Source: Holophagaceae bacterium (lineage in GTDB: Bacteria > Acidobacteriota > Holophagae > Holophagales > Holophagaceae). From it: DNA of 64,000 nucleotides. Below, piece by piece: positions 46,781 to 56,012 of the stretch. Below the pieces are notes generated by a model. The model was not told the origin of the DNA. It saw only the letters and a program-made list of their open reading frames with translations, and made no database searches. The DNA is taken from positions 1 to 64,000 of the forward strand of contig JANYBM010000140.1 in assembly GCA_025361125.1 (NCBI GenBank), read 5' to 3'. The first letter of the stretch is position 1; every line of letters starts with the position of its first letter. The position numbers were made by a program, and so were the translations under genes.

Positions 46781-47928
46781 AACGTTCCCTCCTGATAGTC
46801 ATGGATGGTGTCCAACAGCGTTTGGATAGCCTCATCGCTCACATTTAGAGATGGCATGAGACGCAGCACGCCTGGATCGCCGGACCCGCCAACCAGGATC
46901 CGCTTGGAGAGTAGGGTCTTTTTCAGGGCACCGGCCTGACTTCCGGCCCGAAGGCCTAAGAGCAGCCCCTGCCCCTGCACCGCACTGACGACAGTTCCAA
47001 CCAAACCCTGCTGGATCAGCCTTGAGGCTTCCATCGCCCTGGCCATCAGGCCTTCACTATGGATCACTGACAAGGTCGCGAGCAGCGCCGCACAGGCGAG
47101 GGGACCACCCCCAAAGGTGCTGCCCAAGTCGCCAGGCTTAAGCTGGGAAGCCACCTCCTCGCTCAGCAGCACAGCGCCCATGGGCATGCCACTGGCCATG
47201 CTCTTCGCGCAAGTGGTGATGTCCGGTTGGACTTCATATAGGTGAGCTGCGAATGGTCTTCCCAACCGTCCAAACCCGGTTTGAACTTCGTCAAATATCA
47301 AAAGTGTTCCCGCTGTATGACATTTCGAACGGAGGGTTGCGAACCACTCCGCGTCGGCTGTCTTCACGCCCGCCATGCTCTGGATGGGTTCGAGAATGAC
47401 CGCGGCAAAGGAACTGAAGTCAACACCCTCAAGTGCATCCATATTCCCGAAGGGAAGAAAAGTGGTGGGTACCAGAAAATCTTCATAGCCCTTCCGCAGA
47501 GCCGCATCGTCCGTCACAGAAAGGGCTAACAGAGTCCTTCCATGGAAGGATCCATCAAAGGCTAGGAAGCCTTTCCGGCCGGTCAATTTCAAGGCGATTT
47601 TCAGTGCGTTTTCCACGGCCTCGGCCCCAGAGTTGCAAAAGAACACTGAGGCCGGGCCATCCGCAAATTGCACCAGCGCGCGCGCGGCCTCGTCCCGCAA
47701 AGGAATTCGCGCTGCGGTGGAGTAGAAGATCAACTCACCCGCTTGAGCCGAAATGGCATCCACCACCGTTGGATGGGAGTGCCCAGTTGCGCATACGCAA
47801 TGGCCTCCATAGAAATCCCAATAGGCATTGCCATCATCATCAAATACCTGGTCCCCAACACCCTTCAGGATAGGAAAGGGATAGGCCGCGTAGGTTGGAA
47901 GGAGGGCTGGAACCAAATTGGTATGCAC
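46777..47928 (-). CDS. argD: Acetylornithine (or succinylornithine) aminotransferase
   Basis: DGNAYWDFYGGHCVCATGHSHP, VFFCNSGAEAVENALKIALK, LLIFDEVQTGFGRLGRPFA, TTCAKSMASGMPMGAVL. GTG start. Confidence 0.9.
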   Translation of the reverse strand: MHTNLVPALLPTYAAYPFPILKGVGDQVFDDDGNAYWDFYGGHCVCATGHSHPTVVDAISAQAGELIFYSTAARIPLRDEAARALVQFADGPASVFFCNSGAEAVENALKIALKLTGRKGFLAFDGSFHGRTLLALSVTDDAALRKGYEDFLVPTTFLPFGNMDALEGVDFSSFAAVILEPIQSMAGVKTADAEWFATLRSKCHTAGTLLIFDEVQTGFGRLGRPFAAHLYEVQPDITTCAKSMASGMPMGAVLLSEEVASQLKPGDLGSTFGGGPLACAALLATLSVIHSEGLMARAMEASRLIQQGLVGTVVSAVQGQGLLLGLRAGSQAGALKKTLLSKRILVGGSGDPGVLRLMPSLNVSDEAIQTLLDTIHDYQEGTL

Positions 47929-47975
47929 GTGTCATCGCATAGATCTGCATGAACCGGCTTATTCCGGTCATTGAT

Positions 47976-47988
47976 TGCATAATATGCA
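47976..47988. promoter_or_regulatory. Candidate ARG-box-like palindrome in the argD-argR intergenic region
   Basis: TGCATAATATGCA. Confidence 0.5.
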
Positions 47989-48084
47989 CATATGTAAAAT
48001 CATAAAGCCAACATTTTTTTCATTCGATATCCAATTATCAGTCATTACGGGATTCGCGGTCAGGCCATCGAAAAATAGTGATAT

Positions 48085-48094
48085 TGAATATTCA
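48085..48094. promoter_or_regulatory. Candidate ARG-box-like palindrome upstream of argR
   Basis: TGAATATTCA, matching the TGAAT/ATTCA half-sites of ArgR operators (spacing shorter than the E. coli consensus). Confidence 0.45.
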
Positions 48095-48118
48095 CGTATG
48101 AAGTTGCATACTTTTTGA

Positions 48119-48526
48119 ATGAATCGAACCCTGGACGAAATCATCCTGAACGTCATCGAGAAGCACGCTTTGTCAGATCAAGACGCGTTGCGAGCCGCGC
48201 TACTGAAGCAGGGCCACAATTTGACCCAGCCCACCCTTTCACGCCACTTGAAAAAACTGAACGTGCAGAAGATAGAAGGCCGCTACCAGCACGTGGAGCC
48301 AACTCATAGCCCTTTGCCAACCTTCAGCATGAGTGATGCACCCCCAAACTTGCTGGTGGTGCATACCGAGCCAGGATTCGCCAATGCCCTCGCCATCAAG
48401 TTGGACCAACTTCAGATCCAGGGCATAGCGGGAACCATCGCAGGTGACGACACCATCTTTGTCGCAGTTCATAATCAACGTCACCTTGCAGCGGTCAAGA
48501 CTGCTGTCTCCGCGGCTTTGGGCTAG
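48119..48526 (+). CDS. argR: Arginine repressor ArgR
   Basis: GHNLTQPTLSRHLKKLNVQKIEGRY wHTH and C-terminal AGTIAGDDTIFVAVHN oligomerisation motif. Confidence 0.9.
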   Translation: MNRTLDEIILNVIEKHALSDQDALRAALLKQGHNLTQPTLSRHLKKLNVQKIEGRYQHVEPTHSPLPTFSMSDAPPNLLVVHTEPGFANALAIKLDQLQIQGIAGTIAGDDTIFVAVHNQRHLAAVKTAVSAALG

Positions 48527-48560
48527 GGAATCGCCGCAAGGTGATCCGACGATTTAATAT

Positions 48561-51500
48561 TCATTTCCTCTGAGCTTTTTGCCAGTCTTCGTGGCTCATT
48601 GGCGTCAGAGATAATTGTTGGGAAGCCAGGCCCTGATTCAGTCCGGGCAGCTCCTTTTGAAGGTAGGACTCGACTTGATCGTCCGCTGTGGCGATTTCTT
48701 TTTTCAGGGCTTCCTTGCGATCCAATTGGGCGGCGCTAGGCTTGCCAGGGTAGCCCGTGATGGCGCCGTAAAGCAGGGCGACAAAATCTCTCAGGCGCTC
48801 CTCTCCGGTAATGCCACCCCCTTCCTTCACGGGGACATATTTGTTGCGCAGTGTTTCAAGTGTTGATGAAAAAGCCTGCAAGCGGTTTTTCAGTTGTTCA
48901 TCAGTGGCTTTGGATGCCAGACCCCTGCCCTGGTCCCGCAGATCCACGATGCGATCCACCGTGTAGGTCATGGCCGCCAGCACATGATAGAGGTCCATGG
49001 CCGCTGTAAATTGCGCCTCGCGCTCCTGCCGCGTATGCAAGCTGAGTGGGTCCGGCAGAATCTGAAGGTTGGTGGAAAGAGTCTCCTTGCCCTTCGTCAT
49101 CTTCACCAGGTAGGCACCCTCTAGAACTTGTGGTCCCAAAAAGGCGCCGCCCGCAATGGAAGCGCCGGTAGGTACTTTTGGGGCCTTCATACGCATAGCC
49201 CAATACAGCCGATTCAAACCCTTGCGCTTGTCGCCCGAAAAGGTGTCTATTAGGTTCCCAGCTGCGTCGAAAATCTCGAATTTTAAGTCACCGAAAATGT
49301 GCCGCTTCTTCTGGTAGTACGCGATGGCGGCGCCATCCTTTGGGCCACGGCCATCGTATTCCGCATCCCCATCACTCCAACCATCGTTGCCCAGCTCGTT
49401 GAAGGTGGATGGCCGGGTGGGCAGGAACGCCACATTTTTCGCGAGCAGTTCCGGGGTCAGCATCCTCAAGGGTGTAATGTCGTCAATAATCCACAAGCCG
49501 CGGCCATGGGTGGCCAGGACCACATCTTTATCCCGGGGATGGATGGCGATATCACGCACGGGAACCGGTGGGAAATCGCCACCCTTGAAGGCCGCCCATT
49601 GGCCGCCACCATCCAAGCTGATGAACAGCCCTGCTTCGGTGCCGAGATAGAGCAGGGACGGATTCACGGGATCCTGCTTCACCACATGGGCAAAGCCTTT
49701 GAGCTCTGGCGTTGAGAGGGAGCGCCAGGACTTCCCGAAATCACTGGTCATGTAAATGCGAGGCGACATGTCGCCGGTGCCGTGACCATCGAAGGTTGCG
49801 AAAGCCGTGCCCTCATCAAAGGTACTGGCTTCGATCCAGGACACCCACGTATTTTTCGGGAGCCCTGGAATATTGGCGACGACGTTAGTCCAATTTTTGC
49901 CGCCATTGCGGCTGAGTTGGACGTTGCCATCATCGGTGCCCACCCAGATCGTTTTCGTGTTCCTGGGGCTCTCGGAAATGGTGTAGATAGTGCAGTGGGT
50001 CTCAGCGGAAGAGTTATCCACGGTGAGGCCACCACTATCTTCCTGTTGCTGCTTGGTGGGATCGTTGGTAGTCAGATCGCCACCTAGTCGCTCCCAAGTC
50101 TGACCATGATCATGGGAACGGAATAGGTATTGTGCCCCCATGTACACCGCGGTCTTGTCCTTTGGGCTGAGCAGCAAGGGCGTGTTCCAGTTCCAGCGGA
50201 ACTTGGGCTCACCCGCGCCAGGTTGCGGTTGGATGAACCGGGATTCACCCAAGCTCAGGTTGATTCGCCCCGCATTTCCGCCCTGGCTTTCGGCATAAAC
50301 GTAGTTGGCATCCGTAGGATCCGGCTGCACCCAGAAGCCATCGCCCCCATACAGATTCTTCCAATGACGATTCTGGATGGATCCACCGGTCCGCGAAGGC
50401 CCCATCCAGGAGCTGTTGTCCTGCAAGCCACCAAATACGCGATAGGGCAAAGCCATGTCCAGTGCCACGTGATAGTACTGGCCGATCGGAAGGTTGCGCA
50501 TGAAGCGCCAATTGGCTCCGCGATCCTCGCTGCCATAAAAGCCGCCATCAGTGCCTGCATAGATGCGCTCCGGGTTTTCGGGGTCAATCCAGGTGGCGTG
50601 CCAATCGCCATGGGCGCTCCCGCCGATGACGCTGAAGGTCTTGCCGCCATCGTCGCTCACGGTCATGTTCAAGCCCGGTTTGTAGACCCGCATGGGATCT
50701 TTGGGGTCCACGAACAGGGAGCCGAAATAGAAAGGACGGATGATCGTATTGGCGCCACTGTGGCCGCGCACCCAGGTTTCGCCACCATCATCAGAGCGGA
50801 ATAGTGCGCTGTCCTTGGCTTCCACGTTGGCGTAGACGATTTGGGGATTGCTGGGCGAGAGGGCCAGGGCGATGCGTCCAAGATCACCAACCGGTAGCCC
50901 GTGGCTGGTGCCTTCACTGAGTTTGGTCCAGGTGGCGCCGCCATCGGTTGATTTGAAAAGGCCGCTTCCAGGACCGCCGCTTTCGAAAGCCCAGGGTTTG
51001 CGCCGGTACTGCCACATGGAGGCGTAAATTATTTTGGGGTTTTTCGGGTTCAGAATGAGACTTGCACAACCAGTGTCATCGTTGATGAATAATATGCGGG
51101 TCCAGGTCTTGCCGCCGTCGAGAGTCTTGTAGAGGCCTCGCTCGCTATTGCTGTTCCAAAGATGGCCCATGGCAGCCACGAAGACGATGTTGCTGTCGGT
51201 GGGGTCCACTTCAATACCTGCAATGCGTTCGGAATCCGGCAGGCCCATCAAGGTCCAGTTTTCACCTCCGTCTGTGGTTTTGTAGACACCGTTCCCAAGG
51301 GAAACGCTGTTGCGCACCCATGTTTCACCCGTTCCAACCCACACAGTCTTGGGATCCTTTGGATCAATACGAATGGCGCCGATGCTTTGGTTGTATTTGT
51401 CGAAGACGGCTTTGAAGGTTGTGCCTCCGTTGACCGATTTCCAAACTCCCCCACTGGCGGCACCCACAAATAGGGTCGTACGGCCTTTTTCGTGAACACC

Positions 51501-51668
51501 ATCCATGGTGGAGATGCGGCCCGACATGGCCGCAGGGCCGATGTTGCGAATGCCCAGGCCGGAAATGGTTTCAGACTCAAGCTTGACGGGCTCGGGCTTG
51601 GCCTCCTGCGAGTTGAGCATCATGCTGCTGATGGCAAGGCCAAACATGATTCGCGAGATTCGGCGCAT
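48561..51668 (-). CDS. Secreted BNR/sortilin-like beta-propeller protein
   Basis: Start moved to MRRISRIMFGLAISSMMLNSQEAK (signal peptide). Repeated S.DGG.TW motifs (KTTDGGENWTLM, KTLDGGKTWTRI, KSTDGGATWTKL, RSDDGGETWVRG). Confidence 0.85.
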   Translation of the reverse strand: MRRISRIMFGLAISSMMLNSQEAKPEPVKLESETISGLGIRNIGPAAMSGRISTMDGVHEKGRTTLFVGAASGGVWKSVNGGTTFKAVFDKYNQSIGAIRIDPKDPKTVWVGTGETWVRNSVSLGNGVYKTTDGGENWTLMGLPDSERIAGIEVDPTDSNIVFVAAMGHLWNSNSERGLYKTLDGGKTWTRILFINDDTGCASLILNPKNPKIIYASMWQYRRKPWAFESGGPGSGLFKSTDGGATWTKLSEGTSHGLPVGDLGRIALALSPSNPQIVYANVEAKDSALFRSDDGGETWVRGHSGANTIIRPFYFGSLFVDPKDPMRVYKPGLNMTVSDDGGKTFSVIGGSAHGDWHATWIDPENPERIYAGTDGGFYGSEDRGANWRFMRNLPIGQYYHVALDMALPYRVFGGLQDNSSWMGPSRTGGSIQNRHWKNLYGGDGFWVQPDPTDANYVYAESQGGNAGRINLSLGESRFIQPQPGAGEPKFRWNWNTPLLLSPKDKTAVYMGAQYLFRSHDHGQTWERLGGDLTTNDPTKQQQEDSGGLTVDNSSAETHCTIYTISESPRNTKTIWVGTDDGNVQLSRNGGKNWTNVVANIPGLPKNTWVSWIEASTFDEGTAFATFDGHGTGDMSPRIYMTSDFGKSWRSLSTPELKGFAHVVKQDPVNPSLLYLGTEAGLFISLDGGGQWAAFKGGDFPPVPVRDIAIHPRDKDVVLATHGRGLWIIDDITPLRMLTPELLAKNVAFLPTRPSTFNELGNDGWSDGDAEYDGRGPKDGAAIAYYQKKRHIFGDLKFEIFDAAGNLIDTFSGDKRKGLNRLYWAMRMKAPKVPTGASIAGGAFLGPQVLEGAYLVKMTKGKETLSTNLQILPDPLSLHTRQEREAQFTAAMDLYHVLAAMTYTVDRIVDLRDQGRGLASKATDEQLKNRLQAFSSTLETLRNKYVPVKEGGGITGEERLRDFVALLYGAITGYPGKPSAAQLDRKEALKKEIATADDQVESYLQKELPGLNQGLASQQLSLTPMSHEDWQKAQRK

Positions 51669-51717
51669 CGGTCCTCCGGTGGAGCAAGAACAGTTATCGT
51701 GCTGGAGGTGCTTGAGC

Positions 51718-52524
51718 TCAGCCTTTCTTTTCCGGGACGGCCGACTTGGCTGGCTCAGCGGTTTTCGCAGGCGCTGGCTCAGCCTTTTTCTCTGGCATCT
51801 TGAATATCGCGTCGTCAATGGCAGGGTTTATTTCCACCTTTTCGATGGTCAATTTCTGTTTTTCAGGACGCCCCTTGGCACCCATCTCCATGGAGTGGGG
51901 CATCATCACGCCACCTTCTTCTTTGTAGTCGCCGAGGGTGGTCTCGGTCTCAATATCTGTGCCACGTACTGTGCGTTTGCTGGCCTGCTTCACGGCCAGA
52001 AAAGAATCTGCGTCCAAGTAGATGATCTGGGTGTTGCCATTCTTCAGCGTCAGCTTCAGCTTATGAGCAGAACTGCCTTCCACGTCCTCCTTGCCCAGGT
52101 ACTCAACTTTGTGGCCTTTGTCCTTGTAATCAACCAGGGGACCATCAAGGTCCGCCTGCTGCTCGGCATTCTTGAGGGCGTCAGCATCCATGAGTTCAGC
52201 GTCCTTTTTACCGCCATAGCCGGCGAAGGGGTTGATGGTCCAACCACTCTTGCCGTCAAACGCTTCGATGAGATGCATGTTCTGAACTGTCACGTCCTGA
52301 TAGAAACTGCCGGGCCTCTTCTGCTCCATCACAAAAGGCGCCTCCATGGGACCAAAAGCAGCCTTCCCGGTGATTCGGATGGCTTTGATTGCCTTCAATT
52401 TGGCCATGCCGCCCATGGCCTCTACATTCTTGGCGATGATCTGATCAGCGCTCTGGACCTGGGCCATGAGGGGCGCTGCCGCAATGATGGGCACGACGAT
52501 GAGGTGAAGCAGGCGATGGGTCAT
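51718..52524 (-). CDS. LolA-like exported protein (outer-membrane lipoprotein-sorting-like)
   Basis: Start moved to MTHRLLHLIVVPIIAAAPLMAQ; NVEAMGGMAKLKAIKAIRITGK and LDADSFLAVKQ; C-terminal Lys/Pro/Ala tail. Confidence 0.7.
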   Translation of the reverse strand: MTHRLLHLIVVPIIAAAPLMAQVQSADQIIAKNVEAMGGMAKLKAIKAIRITGKAAFGPMEAPFVMEQKRPGSFYQDVTVQNMHLIEAFDGKSGWTINPFAGYGGKKDAELMDADALKNAEQQADLDGPLVDYKDKGHKVEYLGKEDVEGSSAHKLKLTLKNGNTQIIYLDADSFLAVKQASKRTVRGTDIETETTLGDYKEEGGVMMPHSMEMGAKGRPEKQKLTIEKVEINPAIDDAIFKMPEKKAEPAPAKTAEPAKSAVPEKKG

Positions 52525-52662
52525 AAGACCTCCATTTGGGTTAATCAGGGGGGAAGAAAAAGCAAGGATCAGGATGCAAGGGAAAAGCGTTTTGGACACC
52601 AGATTATTTTAGGAAAACCACATCTGCCGCCAAACCGCGGGAATGCGCCGCTCAGTGGGGGT

Positions 52663-53988
52663 CTAGCGCATGGCTTCCATGGGGCTAAGACGCGAAGCCT
52701 TCAACGCAGGGTACAGACCGAACACCAGTGCTAGACCCAAAGCCACGGCCCACGCCAAAAGCAGTCCCATGGGATTCACCACGAGGCCATACGGAAAATT
52801 GGCGGAAAGAGCCTTGCAGACCATGGTGCCCCCAAGAGTTCCCGCAGTGGCACCAAGCACCGCCAATACCAAGGCTTCGAGCAGGAACTGGATGAAAATT
52901 TCATGATCCGAAGCCCCCAGGGCCTTGCGCAGCCCGATTTCGAAACGCCGATCGCTGAAGCTGATGAGCATGACGCTCAACACACCCACACCACCTACCA
53001 ATAGCACCGTGGCCGCAAGACTCTGCAAGACCACCTGCCAGCCCCAGATTTGGTCCTTGAACTGCTGATAGGCGCGCACCAGTTCTGCTCCTAGGTCCGC
53101 CACCTCGATGTCCTCGATGCCGTGATGGGCCTGCTTGGCCCGACTCAAGAGCATGGCGCTTACTTCGTCCACATCTTTCTTGGATTTCAATTTCACCGCC
53201 AATTGGCTCAACTTATGGGTTGTATCCATGCGGTCCATATAGGCTTCCAATGGCATCAGGATTCCGTTGCCATCAAGCCAGGTGTCGTCGCTCATCACCT
53301 GCAAGGGAGCGAGCACCCCAACGATGAGAAAGCTTTGTGCTTCAAGCTGGACAGTTCGGCCCACCGGGTCCGCGCCGCCAAATAGTTTCGAAGCGATGCT
53401 TGAACCCACCACCACCACGGCGCTGCGGCGTTTGGAATCCGCTTCGGTAAGGCCACGACCCATCCCGATGCGGCGATTCATCCAGGAGAAATAATCGGGT
53501 GTCACACCGATGGCAAAGGTGCGTTCCGTACCTCCAATGACCCGCACTGGTGTCTGCTTGTAAGCGCGCGGAAGAAAGGCCAGCACTTTGTCATGGGGTG
53601 CCGTGAGTCGTGAGAGATCTTCGGACCTGAGCCCCGGGCTCATGGCAAAACGCTTTTGCTCTTCCGTGGTTTCCGGATCTTTGGGCGTCAGCATCACAGT
53701 CCCATCAAAACTCAGTCCGGAAAATCCGGTGCTGATCTTATCGACTACGCCATCCATCACGGAGGTCATGATCACCAGCGCAAAAACGCCGAGCATGAGC
53801 AAGGTCAACGTCAAGAAGCTCCGCAGCTTGTGGGCCCAAAGTTCTGTCAGCCCTGTACGAATCACTTCCAGCACCAGCGCCAGGCGGGCAGAGAAAGAAA
53901 AGCGATGATCGCCAAATCCTGGTGATGATTCCACGCCGTCCAAAAGGCTTGGCCCCGGTGCTACCAGGCTAGAGGTCGTGTCATTCAT
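52663..53988 (-). CDS. MacB-like ABC transporter permease
   Basis: GLTELWAHKLRSFLTLTLLMLGVFALV, FEIGLRKALGASDHEIFIQFLLEALVLAVLGATAG, LYPALKASRLSPMEAMR. Confidence 0.88.
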   Translation of the reverse strand: MNDTTSSLVAPGPSLLDGVESSPGFGDHRFSFSARLALVLEVIRTGLTELWAHKLRSFLTLTLLMLGVFALVIMTSVMDGVVDKISTGFSGLSFDGTVMLTPKDPETTEEQKRFAMSPGLRSEDLSRLTAPHDKVLAFLPRAYKQTPVRVIGGTERTFAIGVTPDYFSWMNRRIGMGRGLTEADSKRRSAVVVVGSSIASKLFGGADPVGRTVQLEAQSFLIVGVLAPLQVMSDDTWLDGNGILMPLEAYMDRMDTTHKLSQLAVKLKSKKDVDEVSAMLLSRAKQAHHGIEDIEVADLGAELVRAYQQFKDQIWGWQVVLQSLAATVLLVGGVGVLSVMLISFSDRRFEIGLRKALGASDHEIFIQFLLEALVLAVLGATAGTLGGTMVCKALSANFPYGLVVNPMGLLLAWAVALGLALVFGLYPALKASRLSPMEAMR

Positions 53989-55234
53989 AACGCAGTGCTT
54001 CCATTGGGGAAAGCCGGCTGGCTTTCCATGCAGGCACCAGAGCGAACAGAAATCCAAACATGATGGCCAATGCGAAGGCCCAGAGAAAACTGCTCAGTTC
54101 CATGCCCAGCGGGACCCCGATGTAGTGGGTGATGAACCACGAGAACCCTACGCCGACCCCAAGTCCGACCGTGCTTCCCAGCGCCGTGAGTAGAAGCGCT
54201 TCGGTCATGAATTCCTTGAAGATTTCTCGGCCCCCGGCGCCAATGGCCATCTTCACGCCCACCTCCCGCACGCGCTCTTTCAGTGATGCCAATTGGATAT
54301 TCACATTGACAATGCCACCGCCCAGCAGGGCAAGCACACCACTCAACATGAAGATGATGTTGTACGCATCGCCAGTGTCCCGCCGCTTGCGCTCCCGCGC
54401 GGCCACATCATCCAGGCGAAAATCATCCTGTAGGCGATGGTTGGTTTTCAAAACAGAAGTGAGGCCTTTCGCAAAAGCCTCGATGGTGTCCACCTTCGGA
54501 ATGCGAAAGGTCACTTTATCCACCCGCTGATAGTTGTCCCCCTGCATGCGCTGCTGAACCAGGGTCGCGGGCACGGCGATGAGCCGGTTCTTGCGGTGGA
54601 ACATGTTGCCCTGGCCCGGCGTATCGCGGAAGCGGAAGATCCGTTGGTTCAACACGCCCACCACCGTTACGGGAACATCACCCACGCGAATGATGGCGCC
54701 CAGGCCGGCGCCAGATGGGAAATAGGTCTGATAGGCTTCACTTCCGAGTACCGCCACGGCCGCGGCGCCAGCGATATCAGATTGTGAAAAACTCCGCCCC
54801 TGGGCGATATCGTACCCTTCGATGGCCAGGTAATCGCCATTGATGCCTTGCACGCGCCGCTCCTGGTCAGTGAAAGCCGAGCGTACGCGGGCACGGGCAT
54901 TGCGCTGAACACTGACGCCCTCCACTTGGGCCGAAGCCAATCCGCGGCCATCATCCATATCCTGATGACGCAGCCCCAGGTTGGCATTTTGCAGGGCGGT
55001 GGGGGTGCCGTTATTGCCGATGTTGTTGGGCTGGACGTTGAGTTTGTCCAGACCTCCGAGCTTCACATAAAGGGTTTCGCTGCGCTTCCGGAAGGAATCC
55101 GTGATGGAAAAACCACCCAGCACCGAAGCCACGCCCAGCACGATGCCGAGGGTTTGGAGGCTTGACCGCCCAAGGTTTTCCCGGATTTCCATCCACGCGG
55201 ATTCCATCCGCAGGCGGAAGGCTCCGGTGCCCAT
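53981..55234 (-). CDS. MacB-like ABC transporter permease
   Basis: REVGVKMAIGAGGREIFKEFMTEALLLTALGSTVG, LVPAWKASRLSPMEALRYE; 8-bp overlap with the downstream permease. Confidence 0.9.
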   Translation of the reverse strand: MGTGAFRLRMESAWMEIRENLGRSSLQTLGIVLGVASVLGGFSITDSFRKRSETLYVKLGGLDKLNVQPNNIGNNGTPTALQNANLGLRHQDMDDGRGLASAQVEGVSVQRNARARVRSAFTDQERRVQGINGDYLAIEGYDIAQGRSFSQSDIAGAAAVAVLGSEAYQTYFPSGAGLGAIIRVGDVPVTVVGVLNQRIFRFRDTPGQGNMFHRKNRLIAVPATLVQQRMQGDNYQRVDKVTFRIPKVDTIEAFAKGLTSVLKTNHRLQDDFRLDDVAARERKRRDTGDAYNIIFMLSGVLALLGGGIVNVNIQLASLKERVREVGVKMAIGAGGREIFKEFMTEALLLTALGSTVGLGVGVGFSWFITHYIGVPLGMELSSFLWAFALAIMFGFLFALVPAWKASRLSPMEALRYE

Positions 55235-55923
55235 CAGGCAACACCTGCTATAGCGCCAGCAATGAGTCCATCGCGGATCTCCACCCGGCGCTGTGCCAGG
55301 GCGGCGATAGAGGGATCGTGGGTTACGAGCACCAAGGTATTTCCCATGGCGTTCAATTCCTGGAAGAGATCCAACACTTCCGCGCCCGTATGTGAATCCA
55401 GCGCTCCGGTAGGTTCGTCCGCCAACAACAACGCAGGTTCGTTCGCCAAGGCCCGGGCGATGGCCACACGCTGACGCTGCCCGCCGCTTAAATTGCCCGG
55501 AAGTACGTTCGCTTTTTCGGGCATGCCGACCTTTTCCAACAATGTCATGGCCCGTTCCCGGCGCTCTTTCCGACTCACCCCCGCATAGAGCATGGGCAAT
55601 TCCACATTACGCAGGATGCTGGCTTTGGGCATCAGGTTGTAGCTCTGGAAAATGAAGCCGATTTTGATATTACGGATGCGCGCCAGTTCACTTCCTGAAA
55701 GGCCTTGGACTTGGGTGCCATCAAGGGCGTAGGTTCCGCTGGTGGGGGCATCCAGGCAACCGATGATGGCCATAAGTGTGGATTTTCCAGAACCCGATGG
55801 TCCCACGAGCGCCACGAATTCGCCCTTGGTCACCGCGAGATCAATGCCTCGCAGTGCATGGACGGCTGTGCCGTTGGCGCCGAAGGTCTTGGTCAAAGCC
55901 TGGGTCTGGATGATGGGGGACAT
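55234..55923 (-). CDS. ABC transporter ATP-binding protein (MacB/LolD type)
   Basis: MSPIIQTQALTKTFGANG; VGPSGSGKSTLMAIIG Walker A, NLSGGQRQRVAIARALANEPALLLADEPTGALDS. Confidence 0.93.
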   Translation of the reverse strand: MSPIIQTQALTKTFGANGTAVHALRGIDLAVTKGEFVALVGPSGSGKSTLMAIIGCLDAPTSGTYALDGTQVQGLSGSELARIRNIKIGFIFQSYNLMPKASILRNVELPMLYAGVSRKERRERAMTLLEKVGMPEKANVLPGNLSGGQRQRVAIARALANEPALLLADEPTGALDSHTGAEVLDLFQELNAMGNTLVLVTHDPSIAALAQRRVEIRDGLIAGAIAGVA

Positions 55924-55942
55924 CGCTCGCTCCGCTCGCGGG

Positions 55943-56012
55943 GGTGAAGGATGAAACTTGAAGGATGAATGATGAGGATTCTTCAACCTGCATTCTTCAG
56001 ACTTCAGCCTTA
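55943..56012. repeat. Ten-unit heptanucleotide tandem repeat forming an imperfect inverted repeat
   Basis: ggtgaag gatgaaa cttgaag gatgaat gatgagg attcttc aacctgc attcttc agacttc agcctta; ends exactly at the stop codon of the adaptor gene. Confidence 0.65.
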
